Shown: in pieces, positions 1 through 8,652 of the stretch
Position numbering within the stretch: position 1 is the first letter of the stretch
How the letters are laid out: the number at the start of each line of letters is the position of its first letter
Source: Nocardia sp. MH4
GTDB lineage: Bacteria > Actinomycetota > Actinomycetes > Mycobacteriales > Mycobacteriaceae
Direction: 5' to 3'
Assembly (NCBI RefSeq): GCF_019266065.1
Contig: NZ_LPNR01000072.1
Span: forward strand, 1 to 41,965
Length of the DNA stretch: 41,965 nt
The notes under the pieces: generated by a model
Told to the model about the DNA's origin: nothing
What the model saw: the letters and a program-made list of their open reading frames with translations, nothing else
The model's database searches: none
Position numbers and translations under genes: made by a program

Positions 1-310
1 CGCCGTACGGCTGCTCGGCGCTGTGGGAGGGCGCGGCGCCGTACGGCTGCTCGGGAGCGTGGGGCGGCACCGGGCCGTAGGGATGGCCGCCGCCGGACTG
101 TGCCTGGCCGGAGGCCGGTGCCGGGCCGGCGTGCTGGGCGGGGCCGGGGTACGGCGCCTGCTGCCCCGGATACGGTGCGCCGGCCGCGGGCCCCTGGTCC
201 GCAGGCGCCGGGCCCTGGCCCGGGAACCTCGCCTCGGCGGGATGATCCGCGCTGCCCGGTCCGGGGTCGGCGGGCTGGTCAGCAGGTCGCTGCTGGGGAT
301 CGTCGGTCAT
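1..310 (-). CDS. N-terminal part of a PepD/HtrA-like serine protease (partial)
   Basis: Only the first ~103 codons are present; the gene runs off the left edge. It starts at ATG 310 and encodes a hydrophilic region rich in Pro, Gly, Gln and Ala, with short repeats of the type EQPYGA and PYPG. No catalytic residue is visible. The call rests on position: it is the third gene after mprA and mprB on the same strand, where mycobacteria carry pepD (HtrA2-like trypsin-fold protease with a long cytoplasmic Pro-rich N-terminus, one membrane helix, protease and PDZ domains). A direct repeat at 354-371 matches the one in front of mprA, which suggests MprA control. Another Pro-rich membrane protein cannot be excluded from this fragment. 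Confidence 0.6.
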   Translation of the reverse strand, partial: MTDDPQQRPADQPADPGPGSADHPAEARFPGQGPAPADQGPAAGAPYPGQQAPYPGPAQHAGPAPASGQAQSGGGHPYGPVPPHAPEQPYGAAPSHSAEQPYG

Positions 311-353
311 GGTGTCTGTCTCCTCACGCTTGCTGTCCAGCTTCGTGACGGGT

Positions 354-371
354 ACTGAGAGGCGGCTGAGA
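354..371 (-). promoter_or_regulatory. Candidate MprA box upstream of the pepD-like gene
   Basis: On the plus strand ACTGAGA (354-360) is followed after 4 nt by GCTGAGA (365-371), an 11-bp period. The same arrangement occurs upstream of mprA at 2584-2601. Mycobacterial MprA binds loosely conserved direct repeats. That this is an MprA site is inferred from the repeat and its placement 44-61 bp before the pepD-like start. Confidence 0.5.
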
Positions 372-405
372 TCGCCCCGTCAGTTCGCCGAGACTCCGCG
401 GCCGA

Positions 406-1866
406 TCACACCGAGCCGGGCTCGGCTTCGTCCGGGATCGCGGGGGCCTCACCGGGCAACACGATCCGGACCAGGGCGCCGCCGCGGTCGGAGGTGTCGA
501 TCGCGATCGTGCCACCGTGCTTGGTGACCACCTGCTTGACGATCGCCAGGCCCAGCCCGGATCCCGGCATCGAGCGCGAGGCCGTGGTCCGGTAGAAGCG
601 CTCGAACACCAGCTCGCGTTCGCCGCTGGGGATGCCGGGACCGGCGTCGGCGACGGCCAGTTCGAGCAGCCCGGGTCCGGCCGGGCGCATGGTGATCCTG
701 ACCTCGGCGTCGCCGGGACTCCACTTGGCCGCGTTGTCGAGCACGTTGAGCACGGCGCGTTCCAGGCCCGCCTCGTGCCCGTAGACGAACCACGGGCGCA
801 GTTCGGCGGTGAAGGTGATGCCGGTGCGCCTGCGCCGCGCACGCTCGAGCGCGCGCTCGGCCACCTCGCCGAGATCCACCCGCTCGTAGACGGTTTCGGG
901 CGCGTCCTCGCGGGCCAGGTCGACCAGGTCGCCGACCAGCGTCGAGAGCTCCTCGATCTGGGCGACCACGTCCGCGCGCAGCTCGGCCATGTCCTCGTCG
1001 GGCAGCCGGGGCGCGCCCGGCCTGCCCGAGGCGATGAGCAGCTCCATATTGGTGCGCAGCGAGGTGAGCGGAGTGCGCAATTCGTGGCCGGCGTCGGCGA
1101 CGAGCCTGCGCTGACGATCCCGGGATTCGGCCAGCGCCCGCAGCATCGTGTTGAAACTCTCGGTGAGCCTGGCCAGTTCGTCGTCACCGGTGACCGGGAT
1201 CGGGGTGAGGTCGTCGGTGCGGGCGACCCGCTCGGTCGCGGCGGTCAGCCGGGCGATCGGGCGCAGGCCGGTGCGGCCCACCGCGGTGCCCGCCGCGGCG
1301 GCGAGCACGACGCCGCAGGCGCCGACGACGAACAGCAGCCACGCCAGCCGGTCGAGCACCTCCCGGGTGCGGTAGAGCTTCTGGGAGATGATCAGCGTCG
1401 CGCCGCTGTGCGTGCGCGCGGCGAGTACGCGCTGGTCACCGACGGTGCGCAGCGACGAGTTGATCTTGCCGTCGGCGACCGCGAGCTCCTGCGCGCCGAC
1501 CGGCGGGATCGTCTGCTGCGGCGGCATGTACGGCTTGTGGTCGGCGTAGATCAGCGCGACGCCGACGTCATTGGAGAACAACCCGGCCAGCACGATCGAC
1601 TGGAAGCCCAGCGTCTCGAAGTTGTTGTTGATCATCGTGGCCGCGCGGGCCTCGAGCTGGGCGTCGACGTCGGCGTAGAGCGCGCGCGCCACCATCGCGT
1701 AGGCCGCGATGGAGGTGACCGCGACGGCGATCAGCACCACCGAGGCGGCCAGCAGCGTCACCCGCCAGCGCAGCGACACCGAGCGGGTGAGCGGCATGGG
1801 TGGGCGCATCTCCCCCGCGTCCGGCGGGAGTCGCAGGACGGCGACAGCGGGTTCCTTGGGTGCCAT
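406..1866 (-). CDS. mprB: Sensor histidine kinase MprB
   Basis: This membrane sensor kinase of an OmpR-family two-component system phosphorylates MprA in response to envelope stress. The 486-aa product has a membrane helix at about 35-57, an extracytoplasmic sensor region to about 172, a second helix at about 174-193, a HAMP segment (about 195-248) and a HisKA domain. The phospho-acceptor is His261 in the motif DAGHELRTPL. The ATPase domain shows the N box NVLDNAAKW, the G1 box DAGPGIP and the G2 box GSGLGLAI. The gene lies 9 nt after mprA in an apparent operon and before a pepD-like gene, the mycobacterial order. The start at 1866 is uncertain: an internal ATG at residue 24 (MPLTRS) would remove a short hydrophilic leader without touching a domain. 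Confidence 0.93.
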   Translation of the reverse strand: MAPKEPAVAVLRLPPDAGEMRPPMPLTRSVSLRWRVTLLAASVVLIAVAVTSIAAYAMVARALYADVDAQLEARAATMINNNFETLGFQSIVLAGLFSNDVGVALIYADHKPYMPPQQTIPPVGAQELAVADGKINSSLRTVGDQRVLAARTHSGATLIISQKLYRTREVLDRLAWLLFVVGACGVVLAAAAGTAVGRTGLRPIARLTAATERVARTDDLTPIPVTGDDELARLTESFNTMLRALAESRDRQRRLVADAGHELRTPLTSLRTNMELLIASGRPGAPRLPDEDMAELRADVVAQIEELSTLVGDLVDLAREDAPETVYERVDLGEVAERALERARRRRTGITFTAELRPWFVYGHEAGLERAVLNVLDNAAKWSPGDAEVRITMRPAGPGLLELAVADAGPGIPSGERELVFERFYRTTASRSMPGSGLGLAIVKQVVTKHGGTIAIDTSDRGGALVRIVLPGEAPAIPDEAEPGSV

Positions 1867-1875
1867 GGCGGCCGC

Positions 1876-2562
1876 CTACGGAGGGGTCTCGCGCAGCACG
1901 TACCCGACGCCGCGCACCGTGTGGATCAAGCGTTCCTCGCCGTCGGCCTCGGTCTTGCGCCGCAAATAGCCGATGTAGACCTCCAGCGCATTTCCCGAGG
2001 TGGGAAAGTCGTAGCCCCAGACCTCTTCGAGGATGCGGCCGCGGGTGAGCACGCGACGGGGATTGGCCATCAACATCTCGAGCAAGGAGAACTCGGTGCG
2101 GGTGAGGCTGATGGCGCGTTCGCCGCGCGAGACCTCTCTGGTCACCGGATCCAGCGACAGATCAGCGAACACCATCGCTTCCGATGCCTCGCCCGGGTCG
2201 GGTGCGCGCCTGCGCAGCAACGCGCGTAAACGCGCCAGCAATTCCTCCAACGCGAAAGGCTTCGGCAAATAATCGTCGGCGCCCGCGTCGAGGCCCGCCA
2301 CCCGTTCGGAGACCGAATCGCGGGCGGTCAATACCAGAATCGGCAGATCGTCGCCGGTGCTGCGCAGCCGGCGGCACACTTCGAGCCCGTCCAGTCTGGG
2401 CATCATCACATCGAGAACCAGGGCATCGGGCCTGGCCGCGGTGACTTTCTCCAACGCGTCCATGCCGTCCACCGCCAGGTCGACGGTGTAGCCGTTGAAG
2501 CTCAGCGACCGACGCAGTGATTCCCGCACGGCGCGATCGTCGTCGACTACCAGAATGCGCAT
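1876..2562 (-). CDS. mprA: Response regulator MprA
   Basis: This OmpR/PhoB-type transcription factor acts in the envelope-stress response. The 228-aa product has a receiver domain (1 to about 120) with the acidic pair after ILVVDDD, the phospho-accepting Asp in LVLDVMMP, and Thr and Lys of the switch (VLTARD, PKPF). A winged-helix DNA-binding domain (about 130-228) ends with the RGVGYVLR motif. The protein closely matches M. tuberculosis MprA as I recall it. ATG 2562 begins MRILVVDDD directly at the receiver domain, so the longer upstream reading frame is not needed. mprB follows after 9 nt. The direct repeat at 2584-2601 suggests autoregulation. Confidence 0.95.
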   Translation of the reverse strand: MRILVVDDDRAVRESLRRSLSFNGYTVDLAVDGMDALEKVTAARPDALVLDVMMPRLDGLEVCRRLRSTGDDLPILVLTARDSVSERVAGLDAGADDYLPKPFALEELLARLRALLRRRAPDPGEASEAMVFADLSLDPVTREVSRGERAISLTRTEFSLLEMLMANPRRVLTRGRILEEVWGYDFPTSGNALEVYIGYLRRKTEADGEERLIHTVRGVGYVLRETPP

Positions 2563-2583
2563 GTGCTCAGTTTGCCGTGATCG

Positions 2584-2601
2584 ACTGAGAACGTACTGAG
2601 A
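2584..2601 (-). promoter_or_regulatory. Candidate MprA box upstream of mprA
   Basis: Two identical 7-mers, ACTGAGA at 2584-2590 and 2595-2601 (TCTCAGT on the mprA strand), are separated by ACGT. The repeats sit 22-39 bp before the mprA start codon. The 11-bp period equals that of the repeat at 354-371. Direct repeats within one helical turn fit a head-to-tail dimer of an OmpR-family regulator. Autoregulation by MprA is known in mycobacteria; the site here is inferred. Confidence 0.55.
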
Positions 2602-2806
2602 GGGGCACACCCCCGCGTGGCGGTCGCGATGTGCCAGCGCATATTCGGCGAATTGCAGACCGTGTGGTCCGGATTGCCGTTGACCACCCAGCCGGGTATC
2701 TTTCCTGCGGTAAAAGAAGACCTCCAGTTGGTTCTGCGCTCGCATCGCTCCGCGACCTCCCCGCGCGGGCCGGGGTCTCACGTGGAAGCAGAGGCAACGC
2801 ACGCGG

Positions 2807-5584
2807 ATGGAACCTGCATCGCGCTCCTGGCAATTCAGCCTGTCGAACTGGTCGGTTACGCGCAAGGTCGGTGTGGTGCTGGTGCTGCCGGTGATGCTGG
2901 CGACCACGTTCGCCGTGCTCCGGATCAACAACGAGCTGCAAATGATGACGCAGCTCAGTGCCGCCACCGAACAAGCCACCGTCATCCGCCCCGTCGTCAA
3001 ATTCGCCACCGCCACCGAACAACTCGCGGTCGCGGCGACGGCCAACTGGGGTGCGATCGCCGACCCACAGACCGACGCGGCGCTCACCACCTACGACCAG
3101 GCGCTGGCCGAGGTACAGAGCGCCATGCGCTCGGCCCGGCTCTCGCCGACCATCCAGACCGAGCTCACCGCGGCCACCGCGACCGGCGCCACCCTGCGCA
3201 ACACCGTGCGCGGCGGCTCCCCGGCGATGGTGGGTGAGCAGTCCGACGAGATCGCCGAGCGAATCGCCAACGCGCTCGCCCAGACCCCCAACGTCGAGGA
3301 CTTCGTCGTCCAGCGCTACTTCCTGCAGCTGACCGCGCTGCACCAGGCGCGCCGGATCCTCACCCACCAGCGCCTGCTGGTCGTCTCCCCCGACGCGGGC
3401 CGCAGCCAGAGCGCCCGGGCGCGGATGCTGGTCGAGCTCGGCTCCGAGATGACCACGATCATGACCTACGCCATGATCATGCCGGAGAAGGCGGGCAGCA
3501 GGGCCGCGATGATGGACGCCGTCCAGACCAGGATGAGCGTGCTCAGCCAGAACAGCGGCGACCCGACCAGCAACGCCGCGGTCCTCAACACCCTGCAGGT
3601 CAGCGCCGACACCTACGCGTCGAGCCTGGCCACCCTGCTCGACAACATCGATCACACACTCGAGACGAACACCGCCAACGCCCAGACCGGCGCGCTGCGC
3701 GAGACCACCCTGGTGCTCGGCATGCTGCTGGCCGGCCTGGCGCTGGCCCTCGCGGTGGCCCGCACGCTGGTCGTCCCGGTGCGCAGGCTGCGGCGGGACG
3801 CGCTCGAGGTCGCGCACGTGAAGCTGCCCGACGAGCTCGCGGTCGTCCGCAGCGGTGGCGCGACCCCGGAGATCGCGCCGGTGGGCGTGCATTCCACCGA
3901 CGAGATCGGCCAGCTCGCCCGCGCCGTCGACGAGATCCACGAGCAGGCGCTGAATCTGGCCGCCGATCAGGCCCGGCTGCGGCTGCAGATCGGCAACATG
4001 TTCGAGACGCTGTCGCGGCGCAGCCAGTCGCTGGTCGAGCAGCAGCTCGCGCTCATCGAGGAACTCGAGCACGACGAGGACAACCCCTCGCGCCTGCAGA
4101 CGCTGTTCCGGCTCGACCATCTCGCCACCCGCATGCGCCGCAACGGCGACAACCTGCTCGTGCTCGCCGGTACCGTGCTGCGCCGCGGTCACCTGCCGCC
4201 GGTGCCGCTGTCGGACATGCTCTGGAGCGCGGTCTCCCAGGTGGAGGACTACCAGCGGGTCGAGATCGGCAACGTGCCCGACGGTGTCGTCGCCGGTGAG
4301 TCCGCGGTCGACATCGAGCATCTGCTCGCCGAGCTCATCGACAACGCGCTGCGCTACTCCCCGCCGAGTACGTCGGTGGCGGTCATCGTCGGCCGCGCGG
4401 TCGACGGCGGCTACCTGATCGAGATCACCGACCGTGGTCTCGGCATGTCCGCCGACGACCTGCAGACGACCAACGACCGGCTCGCCTCCGGTGGTGAGGT
4501 CACCATCGAGACCGCCCGCCGGATGGGTCTTTTCGTCGTCGGCAGGCTCGCCAAGCGGCACACCATCACCGTCAGCCTGCGGCGCACCTCCACCCAGGCG
4601 CCGCAGCCGGGCATCACCGCGAGCGTGCACCTGCCCAGCGCGCTGGTCTCGCCGCCGCCCGCGGTGTCGGGTCCGCCGACCGGCCCCAACCCGATCGTGT
4701 CGACCGGCTCGCACGCCCTGGCACCCTCGGCCATCGGCCCGCACGCGCTGACCCCCGCCGACATCACCGGCCCCAACCCGATCCTGTCGCCGACCGGCCC
4801 GCAGCCGCTCGTGGTGCCGGTGCCGGCCGGCCCGAATCCGCTGGTGCCGACCGGCCCGAATCCGCTCGTGCCGACCGGCTTCGGTCCCGGCGGGGACGCC
4901 GAGCCGCCGTCGGTGCCGCTGACCGGTGCCGGACTGCCGCAGCGTCGTCCGCTCAACGGCCAGCCGCCCGAACCCGTCGAGCCCGAGCCCCAGGAGCCGA
5001 CCGGGCTGTGGGCCGAGCACGAGCACGACACCGACGACCTGCCGGTCCCGGCGCCCGCCCCGGCGAGCGACTCGGCGACCAGGGCGATCGGACTACCGCA
5101 ACGTGTTCCCGCCTCCGCGCTCAGCGAACTCACCGAGACGCGGCAGGTGCCCCGTCTGCCCGAGCCGGAACGAACGCCCGAGCCCGCGCCCGAGGCGGAC
5201 CCGATGCCGACCACGAGTACCCGGCTGCAGCCGGTGCCCGGTGAGGCGCCGACCCCCATCTATCAGCGGATGGTCTCGGAATGGCTCGTCGAACCCGCTT
5301 CCGCCACTGCCGAATCCGGCGGCAACGGCGCATCATGGAGTTCCCCCGGAGACGCGGGCTGGTCGGCAGCGGCCAGCGCGGGCAATCCACCGACATCGTC
5401 GCGCACCGTCGGTGGCCTGCCGATCCGTAAACCGGGCGCTCAGTTGGTCCCCGGCGGTCTCGCCCCCGCCGAGGAGGCGGGTGCTCGCGATCCCGAGGAG
5501 ATCCGCAACAACTTGACCAGACATCTCAGCGGCGTCCGCAGTGGCCGTGCCGAGATCCAGTACAACGACGGAGGCCTCGAATGA
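2807..5584 (+). CDS. Conservon sensor kinase-like ATPase (CvnA type)
   Basis: The 925-aa protein is the membrane component of a conservon, a four-gene unit first described in Streptomyces that behaves as a membrane-bound G-protein-like system. A first membrane helix (about 21-39) is followed by a mostly helical extracytoplasmic region (about 45-298, nitrate/nitrite-sensing-like), a second helix (about 300-320) and a HAMP-like segment. A dimerisation helix region carries the candidate histidine His438 in LDHLATRM. The ATPase domain has the N box [12 protein letters not shown] (about 508-519) and GLGM. The C-terminal third (about 610-925) is Pro-rich and disordered, with several GPNP(I/L) repeats. 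ATG 2807 puts the first helix near the N-terminus. The stop overlaps the next gene by 4 nt, so translation is probably coupled. No response regulator is adjacent, as is usual for conservons. Confidence 0.9.
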   Translation: MEPASRSWQFSLSNWSVTRKVGVVLVLPVMLATTFAVLRINNELQMMTQLSAATEQATVIRPVVKFATATEQLAVAATANWGAIADPQTDAALTTYDQALAEVQSAMRSARLSPTIQTELTAATATGATLRNTVRGGSPAMVGEQSDEIAERIANALAQTPNVEDFVVQRYFLQLTALHQARRILTHQRLLVVSPDAGRSQSARARMLVELGSEMTTIMTYAMIMPEKAGSRAAMMDAVQTRMSVLSQNSGDPTSNAAVLNTLQVSADTYASSLATLLDNIDHTLETNTANAQTGALRETTLVLGMLLAGLALALAVARTLVVPVRRLRRDALEVAHVKLPDELAVVRSGGATPEIAPVGVHSTDEIGQLARAVDEIHEQALNLAADQARLRLQIGNMFETLSRRSQSLVEQQLALIEELEHDEDNPSRLQTLFRLDHLATRMRRNGDNLLVLAGTVLRRGHLPPVPLSDMLWSAVSQVEDYQRVEIGNVPDGVVAGESAVDIEHLLAELIDNALRYSPPSTSVAVIVGRAVDGGYLIEITDRGLGMSADDLQTTNDRLASGGEVTIETARRMGLFVVGRLAKRHTITVSLRRTSTQAPQPGITASVHLPSALVSPPPAVSGPPTGPNPIVSTGSHALAPSAIGPHALTPADITGPNPILSPTGPQPLVVPVPAGPNPLVPTGPNPLVPTGFGPGGDAEPPSVPLTGAGLPQRRPLNGQPPEPVEPEPQEPTGLWAEHEHDTDDLPVPAPAPASDSATRAIGLPQRVPASALSELTETRQVPRLPEPERTPEPAPEADPMPTTSTRLQPVPGEAPTPIYQRMVSEWLVEPASATAESGGNGASWSSPGDAGWSAAASAGNPPTSSRTVGGLPIRKPGAQLVPGGLAPAEEAGARDPEEIRNNLTRHLSGVRSGRAEIQYNDGGLE

Positions 5585-5985
5585 GCAACGCGCACCCCAC
5601 GGACGAGAATCTGAATTGGCTGGTCGCCCGCTTCACCCGGGATGTGCCCGGCGTCTCGCACGCGGTGCTGGTGTCGGCGGACGGCCTGCTGCAGGCGACC
5701 AGCCCGCACCTGCCGTCGGATCGGGCCGAGCAGCTGGCCGCCGTGACGGCGGGGTTGGCCAGTCTATCGATGGGTGCGGCGCATCTGTTCGACGGCGGCA
5801 AGGTGATGCAATCGATCGTCGAGATGCAGCGCGGGTACCTGCTGGTGATGAGTGTCGGAAACGGCTCGCACCTGGCGGTTCTGGCCAACAAGAGCCACGA
5901 CATCGGCCGCATCGGCTACGAGATGGCGTTGCTCGTCGACCGGGTGGGCTCGGCGGTCACCGCCACCGCCCGCTCCGCCGGCTGA
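5581..5985 (+). CDS. Roadblock/LC7-domain protein (CvnB type)
   Basis: The 134-aa protein is almost entirely one roadblock/LC7 fold, beginning near [14 protein letters not shown] and continuing through SADGLLQA and a GYLLVMSV strand. In conservons and in MglB-type systems this fold acts as a regulator, often as a GAP, of the partner small GTPase. It starts within ATGA, overlapping the sensor kinase stop by 4 nt, and is followed 6 nt later by the DUF742 gene. Function is inferred from the family and gene order. Confidence 0.92.
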   Translation: MSNAHPTDENLNWLVARFTRDVPGVSHAVLVSADGLLQATSPHLPSDRAEQLAAVTAGLASLSMGAAHLFDGGKVMQSIVEMQRGYLLVMSVGNGSHLAVLANKSHDIGRIGYEMALLVDRVGSAVTATARSAG

Positions 5986-5991
5986 GGTGAG

Positions 5992-6363
5992 ATGTCGAGC
6001 CCGTACGGATCAGAAAACCGGCCGACGACCCGGGTCAGGCCCTACGCTCTGACCTCAGGCCGGACCGAGCCCGCGATCTCGCTGCCGCTGGAGGCAGTGG
6101 TGGAAACGGTCTCCTACACCGCACATATGGAATGGCCCGCAGGGGATCTGCGCACCGAAATCATGCGACTGGGCACACATCGGCTCTCGGTCGCGGAAAT
6201 AGCTGCATACCTCGGACGCCCACTGGGTATGGTCCGGGTGATGATCGGCGATCTCGTAGTCGGCGGGATTCTTCGAGTGCATTCGACGCTGACCGAGCAG
6301 GCGAGCTATGACGAACGCCGATCACTGATGGAGAGGACTTTGCGTGGACTCCGTGGCCTCTGA
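5992..6363 (+). CDS. DUF742 protein (CvnC type)
   Basis: The 123-aa conservon component has the hallmark VRPYALTSGRT segment near residue 15 and a winged-helix-like C-terminal half (LSVAEIAAYLGRPLGMVRVMIGDL). In family members this protein is thought to associate with the other conservon products near the membrane. A DNA-binding role suggested by the winged-helix shape is unproven. It overlaps the GTPase gene by 20 nt. Confidence 0.9.
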   Translation: MSSPYGSENRPTTRVRPYALTSGRTEPAISLPLEAVVETVSYTAHMEWPAGDLRTEIMRLGTHRLSVAEIAAYLGRPLGMVRVMIGDLVVGGILRVHSTLTEQASYDERRSLMERTLRGLRGL

Positions 6364-6967
6364 GGGCATGCGCCCCCCGAACCCCGATCAGCGGGTCGCG
6401 TCGACCAAGATCGTCGTGGCCGGTGGATTCGGGGCGGGTAAGACGACTTTCGTCGGTGCGGTATCGGAGATCGTTCCGCTGCGCACCGAGGCGATGGTGA
6501 CCCACTTCTCCGACGGGATCGACGATCTCGCCGAGACGCCGGAGAAGGAGACGACCACCGTCGCCATGGACTTCGGCCGCATCGTGCTGCCGGGCAACCT
6601 GGTGCTGTACCTGTTCGGCACCCCGGGCCAGAAGCGGTTCTGGTTCATGTGGGACGACCTGATCCGCGGCGCCATCGGCGCTGTGGTGCTGATCGACACC
6701 CGCAGGCTGGAGGACAGTTTCGCCGCGGTCGACTTCTTCGAGGCGCGCGGCCTGCCGTTCCTGATCGCGGTGAACCGCTTCCCGAATGCCCCGCGCTTCC
6801 CGATCGCCGAACTGCGCGAAGCGCTCTCGGTGCGCGAGGGCATCCCGATCGTCGACATCGACGCGCGCAACGCGGTCGAGGTCAGGCAGGCGCTGGCCGC
6901 GGTCACCGAGTACGCCATCGCGCAGCTCGAACCGCAGCAGTTCGAGGAGGCCGGCCGGCGTGGTTGA
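6344..6967 (+). CDS. Conservon small GTP-binding protein (CvnD type)
   Basis: The 207-aa protein belongs to the DUF640/CvnD family of Ras-like GTPases. It carries a P-loop GGFGAGKT at about 27-34, a conserved switch Thr (ETTTVAMDFGRI), the G3-equivalent LFGTPGQKRFWFMW, and a G4 motif AVNRFP in place of the classic NKxD. A GTG start at 6344 is preceded by GAGAGGA with good spacing; later candidates at 6353 and 6368 have no such site. In conservons this GTPase is the presumed output switch, controlled by the roadblock partner and membrane ATPase. Confidence 0.92.
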   Translation: MDSVASEGMRPPNPDQRVASTKIVVAGGFGAGKTTFVGAVSEIVPLRTEAMVTHFSDGIDDLAETPEKETTTVAMDFGRIVLPGNLVLYLFGTPGQKRFWFMWDDLIRGAIGAVVLIDTRRLEDSFAAVDFFEARGLPFLIAVNRFPNAPRFPIAELREALSVREGIPIVDIDARNAVEVRQALAAVTEYAIAQLEPQQFEEAGRRG

Positions 6968-7742
6968 GGTGCTCGCCGCGACCGGTGCGGAAACGTTCGG
7001 CCGCGGCACCGGCATCGCCTGGCTCGCGTTCGATCTGTCGATCCTGGGCGCGCTGGTGGCGTTCGCCTGTGTGCGGCACGCGAAGTACTCCCTGCGGTTC
7101 CGCCTGCTCTGGCTGACGATGGCGGCGGTCTCGCTCGGCGGAGTCGGACTGTGGCTGGCCAATTCGGTGGCGCTGCTCGGCATCACGGTGCACGACACCA
7201 CGTTGCGGTACAACGCCGCGCTCGGCGCGGCGGCGGCGGCCACCGCGGTCGTCGGCGTGCTGGCCGGTCTGCTGATCGCGGGCCGGACCCCGCAGTTGCC
7301 GCGGCTGATCGTCGGCGGGCTGACGATGGGCCTCAGCGTCGGCCTGTCGACCTATCTGACCCTGGACGCGCTCACGGTGCAGGGCACCGTGGACGAGTCG
7401 CTGGGCCTGATCGGCGTCGCCGTGCTGGCGTCGATGGCGCTGTGCATCGCGACCCTGTGGGCCTTCCAGGTCGTGCGGCTGGTCCTGGTGCGGGTCGCGG
7501 CCTCGACACTGTTCGCGCTCGGGGTCGCCGCGGTGTACTACACCGCGGTCGCCGCACTGGAGTTCACGATCGATCCGGGCAGCCGGACGCCGGGCGGCCT
7601 CACGCCGTTCGACCTGGTGTTCCCGATGTTCGTGCTCGGCGCGCTCGGTCTGACGGTGCCCATCACCGCGGTGCTGATCGCGCCGGATCGGCGAGACGCG
7701 GCCGAACGTCAGCGCGAGGCGCGCACCGTCACCGCACGGTGA
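6960..7742 (+). CDS. Seven-helix membrane protein resembling a degenerate MHYT domain
   Basis: The 260-aa protein has about seven hydrophobic helices and a short charged C-terminus. It starts at GTG 6960, overlapping the GTPase stop, so it belongs to the conservon transcript. Its architecture fits the MHYT sensor domain, which normally has three repeats of Met-His-X-X-X-Met. Here the matching places read LWLANSVALL (64-73), LSVGLSTYLT (125-134) and VAAVYYTAVAAL (189-200), so none keeps the Met/His pair. YYT in the third copy is the clearest remnant. MHYT domains are proposed to sense O2, CO or NO through bound metal; loss of all ligands argues against metal binding here. It may instead sense something in the membrane or anchor the complex. 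The MHYT relation is from pattern recognition, not a search. Confidence 0.75.
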   Translation: MVEVLAATGAETFGRGTGIAWLAFDLSILGALVAFACVRHAKYSLRFRLLWLTMAAVSLGGVGLWLANSVALLGITVHDTTLRYNAALGAAAAATAVVGVLAGLLIAGRTPQLPRLIVGGLTMGLSVGLSTYLTLDALTVQGTVDESLGLIGVAVLASMALCIATLWAFQVVRLVLVRVAASTLFALGVAAVYYTAVAALEFTIDPGSRTPGGLTPFDLVFPMFVLGALGLTVPITAVLIAPDRRDAAERQREARTVTAR

Positions 7743-8237
7743 CCAGCTAACGTCCGGTTTGTCGGAAAATTTGTGGACCAGCGCCCCGCTCGCGAAATCC
7801 CTCGCAGCGAGCCACATCCGGCCCGAAAACCGCCCCTGAAGTGGCGATGAGCGGGTTCTCCTTAACCGGAGAACCCGCCCTCCCGCACGAGAGTACATAC
7901 CCGCCAAGGACTCCGCATCAGTCGCTGGGGAATTTTCCTGTGCCACAAAACAAACCAAGAGTCGGTTATGTGCCCGCCAGCAATCGCCGGGCAAGCCGTT
8001 AGCCCTGCTCACGCCAAGTGGCATGCGTCACATCGTTAACCGAGCGATTGCCCCGAACCCGCCCATAGGGCGCTGAACAGGCATAACGACCTCGCGGAAA
8101 GCCCCCTGGACAGCACCGGTCGAAGAACCGGTCGCGGACGGCGCGTTCGGCCCCCACCAGCGCCTTCAGCGGGTTATCGTCGGCCAGGGCGCATTCGTCT
8201 CGCCCAGCACATCCAAGGTTCGTTCGAAGGAGTTCGC
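7743..8237. other. Noncoding stretch between the conservon and the small gene at 8238
   Basis: No convincing gene lies in these 495 bp. It holds the hairpin at 7851-7878, a direct repeat of ACCGGTCG at 8115-8122 and 8127-8134, and the ribosome-binding site GAAGGAG just before ATG 8238. AT content is higher at 7900-8050 than in the flanks, which would fit the promoter of the small gene, but I cannot name -35/-10 boxes. Confidence 0.5.
7851..7878 (+). terminator. Hairpin terminator after the conservon
   Basis: GCGGGTTCTCC (7851-7861) and GGAGAACCCGC (7868-7878) form a perfect 11-bp stem with the 6-nt loop TTAACC. No T-run follows, which is common for actinobacterial terminators. Confidence 0.65.
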
Positions 8238-8462
8238 ATGGCCGTCAACGTGGTGCTCGACAAAGTTCTCGACAAGGCATACGAGAACAAGACGCTGAAG
8301 GAAATCCTCGCCGCGCCGCCGTCGGCCCTGGCCGGCCTGACCGAGGCGCACGACAAGCAGCTGCTCGAGGCCCTGAAGATCAAGACCATCGCCGATCTCG
8401 GCAGCAACAAGTTCTTCCAGCTCGCCGCGGCCCTGGCCGAACTGGCCGAGCGCGAGGGCTGA
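8238..8462 (+). CDS. Small helical protein of unknown function
   Basis: The 74-aa acidic, helix-rich protein is preceded by a good ribosome-binding site (GAAGGAG, 6-7 nt spacing). The second half, LLEALKIKTIADLGSNKFFQLAAAL, resembles a helix-hairpin-helix unit as found in DNA- or protein-binding modules. I do not recognise a named family. It stands alone between the conservon terminator and the large palindromic element at 8486-8626, and converges on the zinc-response ribosomal genes. Codon use looks like that of its neighbours, so it is very likely a real gene. Confidence 0.8.
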   Translation: MAVNVVLDKVLDKAYENKTLKEILAAPPSALAGLTEAHDKQLLEALKIKTIADLGSNKFFQLAAALAELAEREG

Positions 8463-8485
8463 GTTAAAGGCGGCTGGCGCCGCGG

Positions 8486-8626
8486 GTTCGCGGCCCCCTT
8501 GTGCCTCGCGTCCGAGGGGCGATACTTCGGCTTCGCCGGGACGTCTCGCCCCTCGGACGCGAGGCGGGCCGCGAACACAGTTGTCACGACCGACCTCGCC
8601 CCTCGGACGCGAGACCGGCCGCGAAC
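8486..8626. repeat. Long palindromic element with a duplicated right arm; probable two-way terminator
   Basis: The left arm has GTTCGCGGCCC (8486-8496) and, after a short spacer, a 19-mer (8504-8522). The 19-mer is perfectly complementary to 8546-8564, and the 11-mer to 8566-8576, giving about 30 bp of pairing around a 23-nt loop that has its own small hairpin. A second copy of the right arm follows (8596-8613 plus GGCCGCGAAC at 8617-8626). It lies between the converging 8238 gene and rpmF, so termination from both sides is likely. The extra arm suggests a repeated extragenic element. Confidence 0.65.
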
Positions 8627-8652
8627 GTGATCCTCACGGCCGACCGCCAGGA

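Noticed and set aside
517..2229. Long plus-strand open frame opposite mprB and mprA
   Set aside because: It is antisense to two clearly conserved genes. Its composition (Gly, Arg, Gln, Asp-rich) is typical of a shadow frame in high-GC DNA.
2567..5026. Long minus-strand open frame (819 codons) opposite the conservon sensor kinase
   Set aside because: The sense protein has recognisable helices and ATPase motifs. The antisense frame shows only Arg/Gly/Asp-rich shadow composition.
8115..8134. Direct repeat ACCGGTCG as an operator for the small gene at 8238
   Set aside because: Two 8-mers 12 bp apart in GC-rich DNA are weak evidence; they are over 100 bp from the start codon, and no promoter could be placed beside them.
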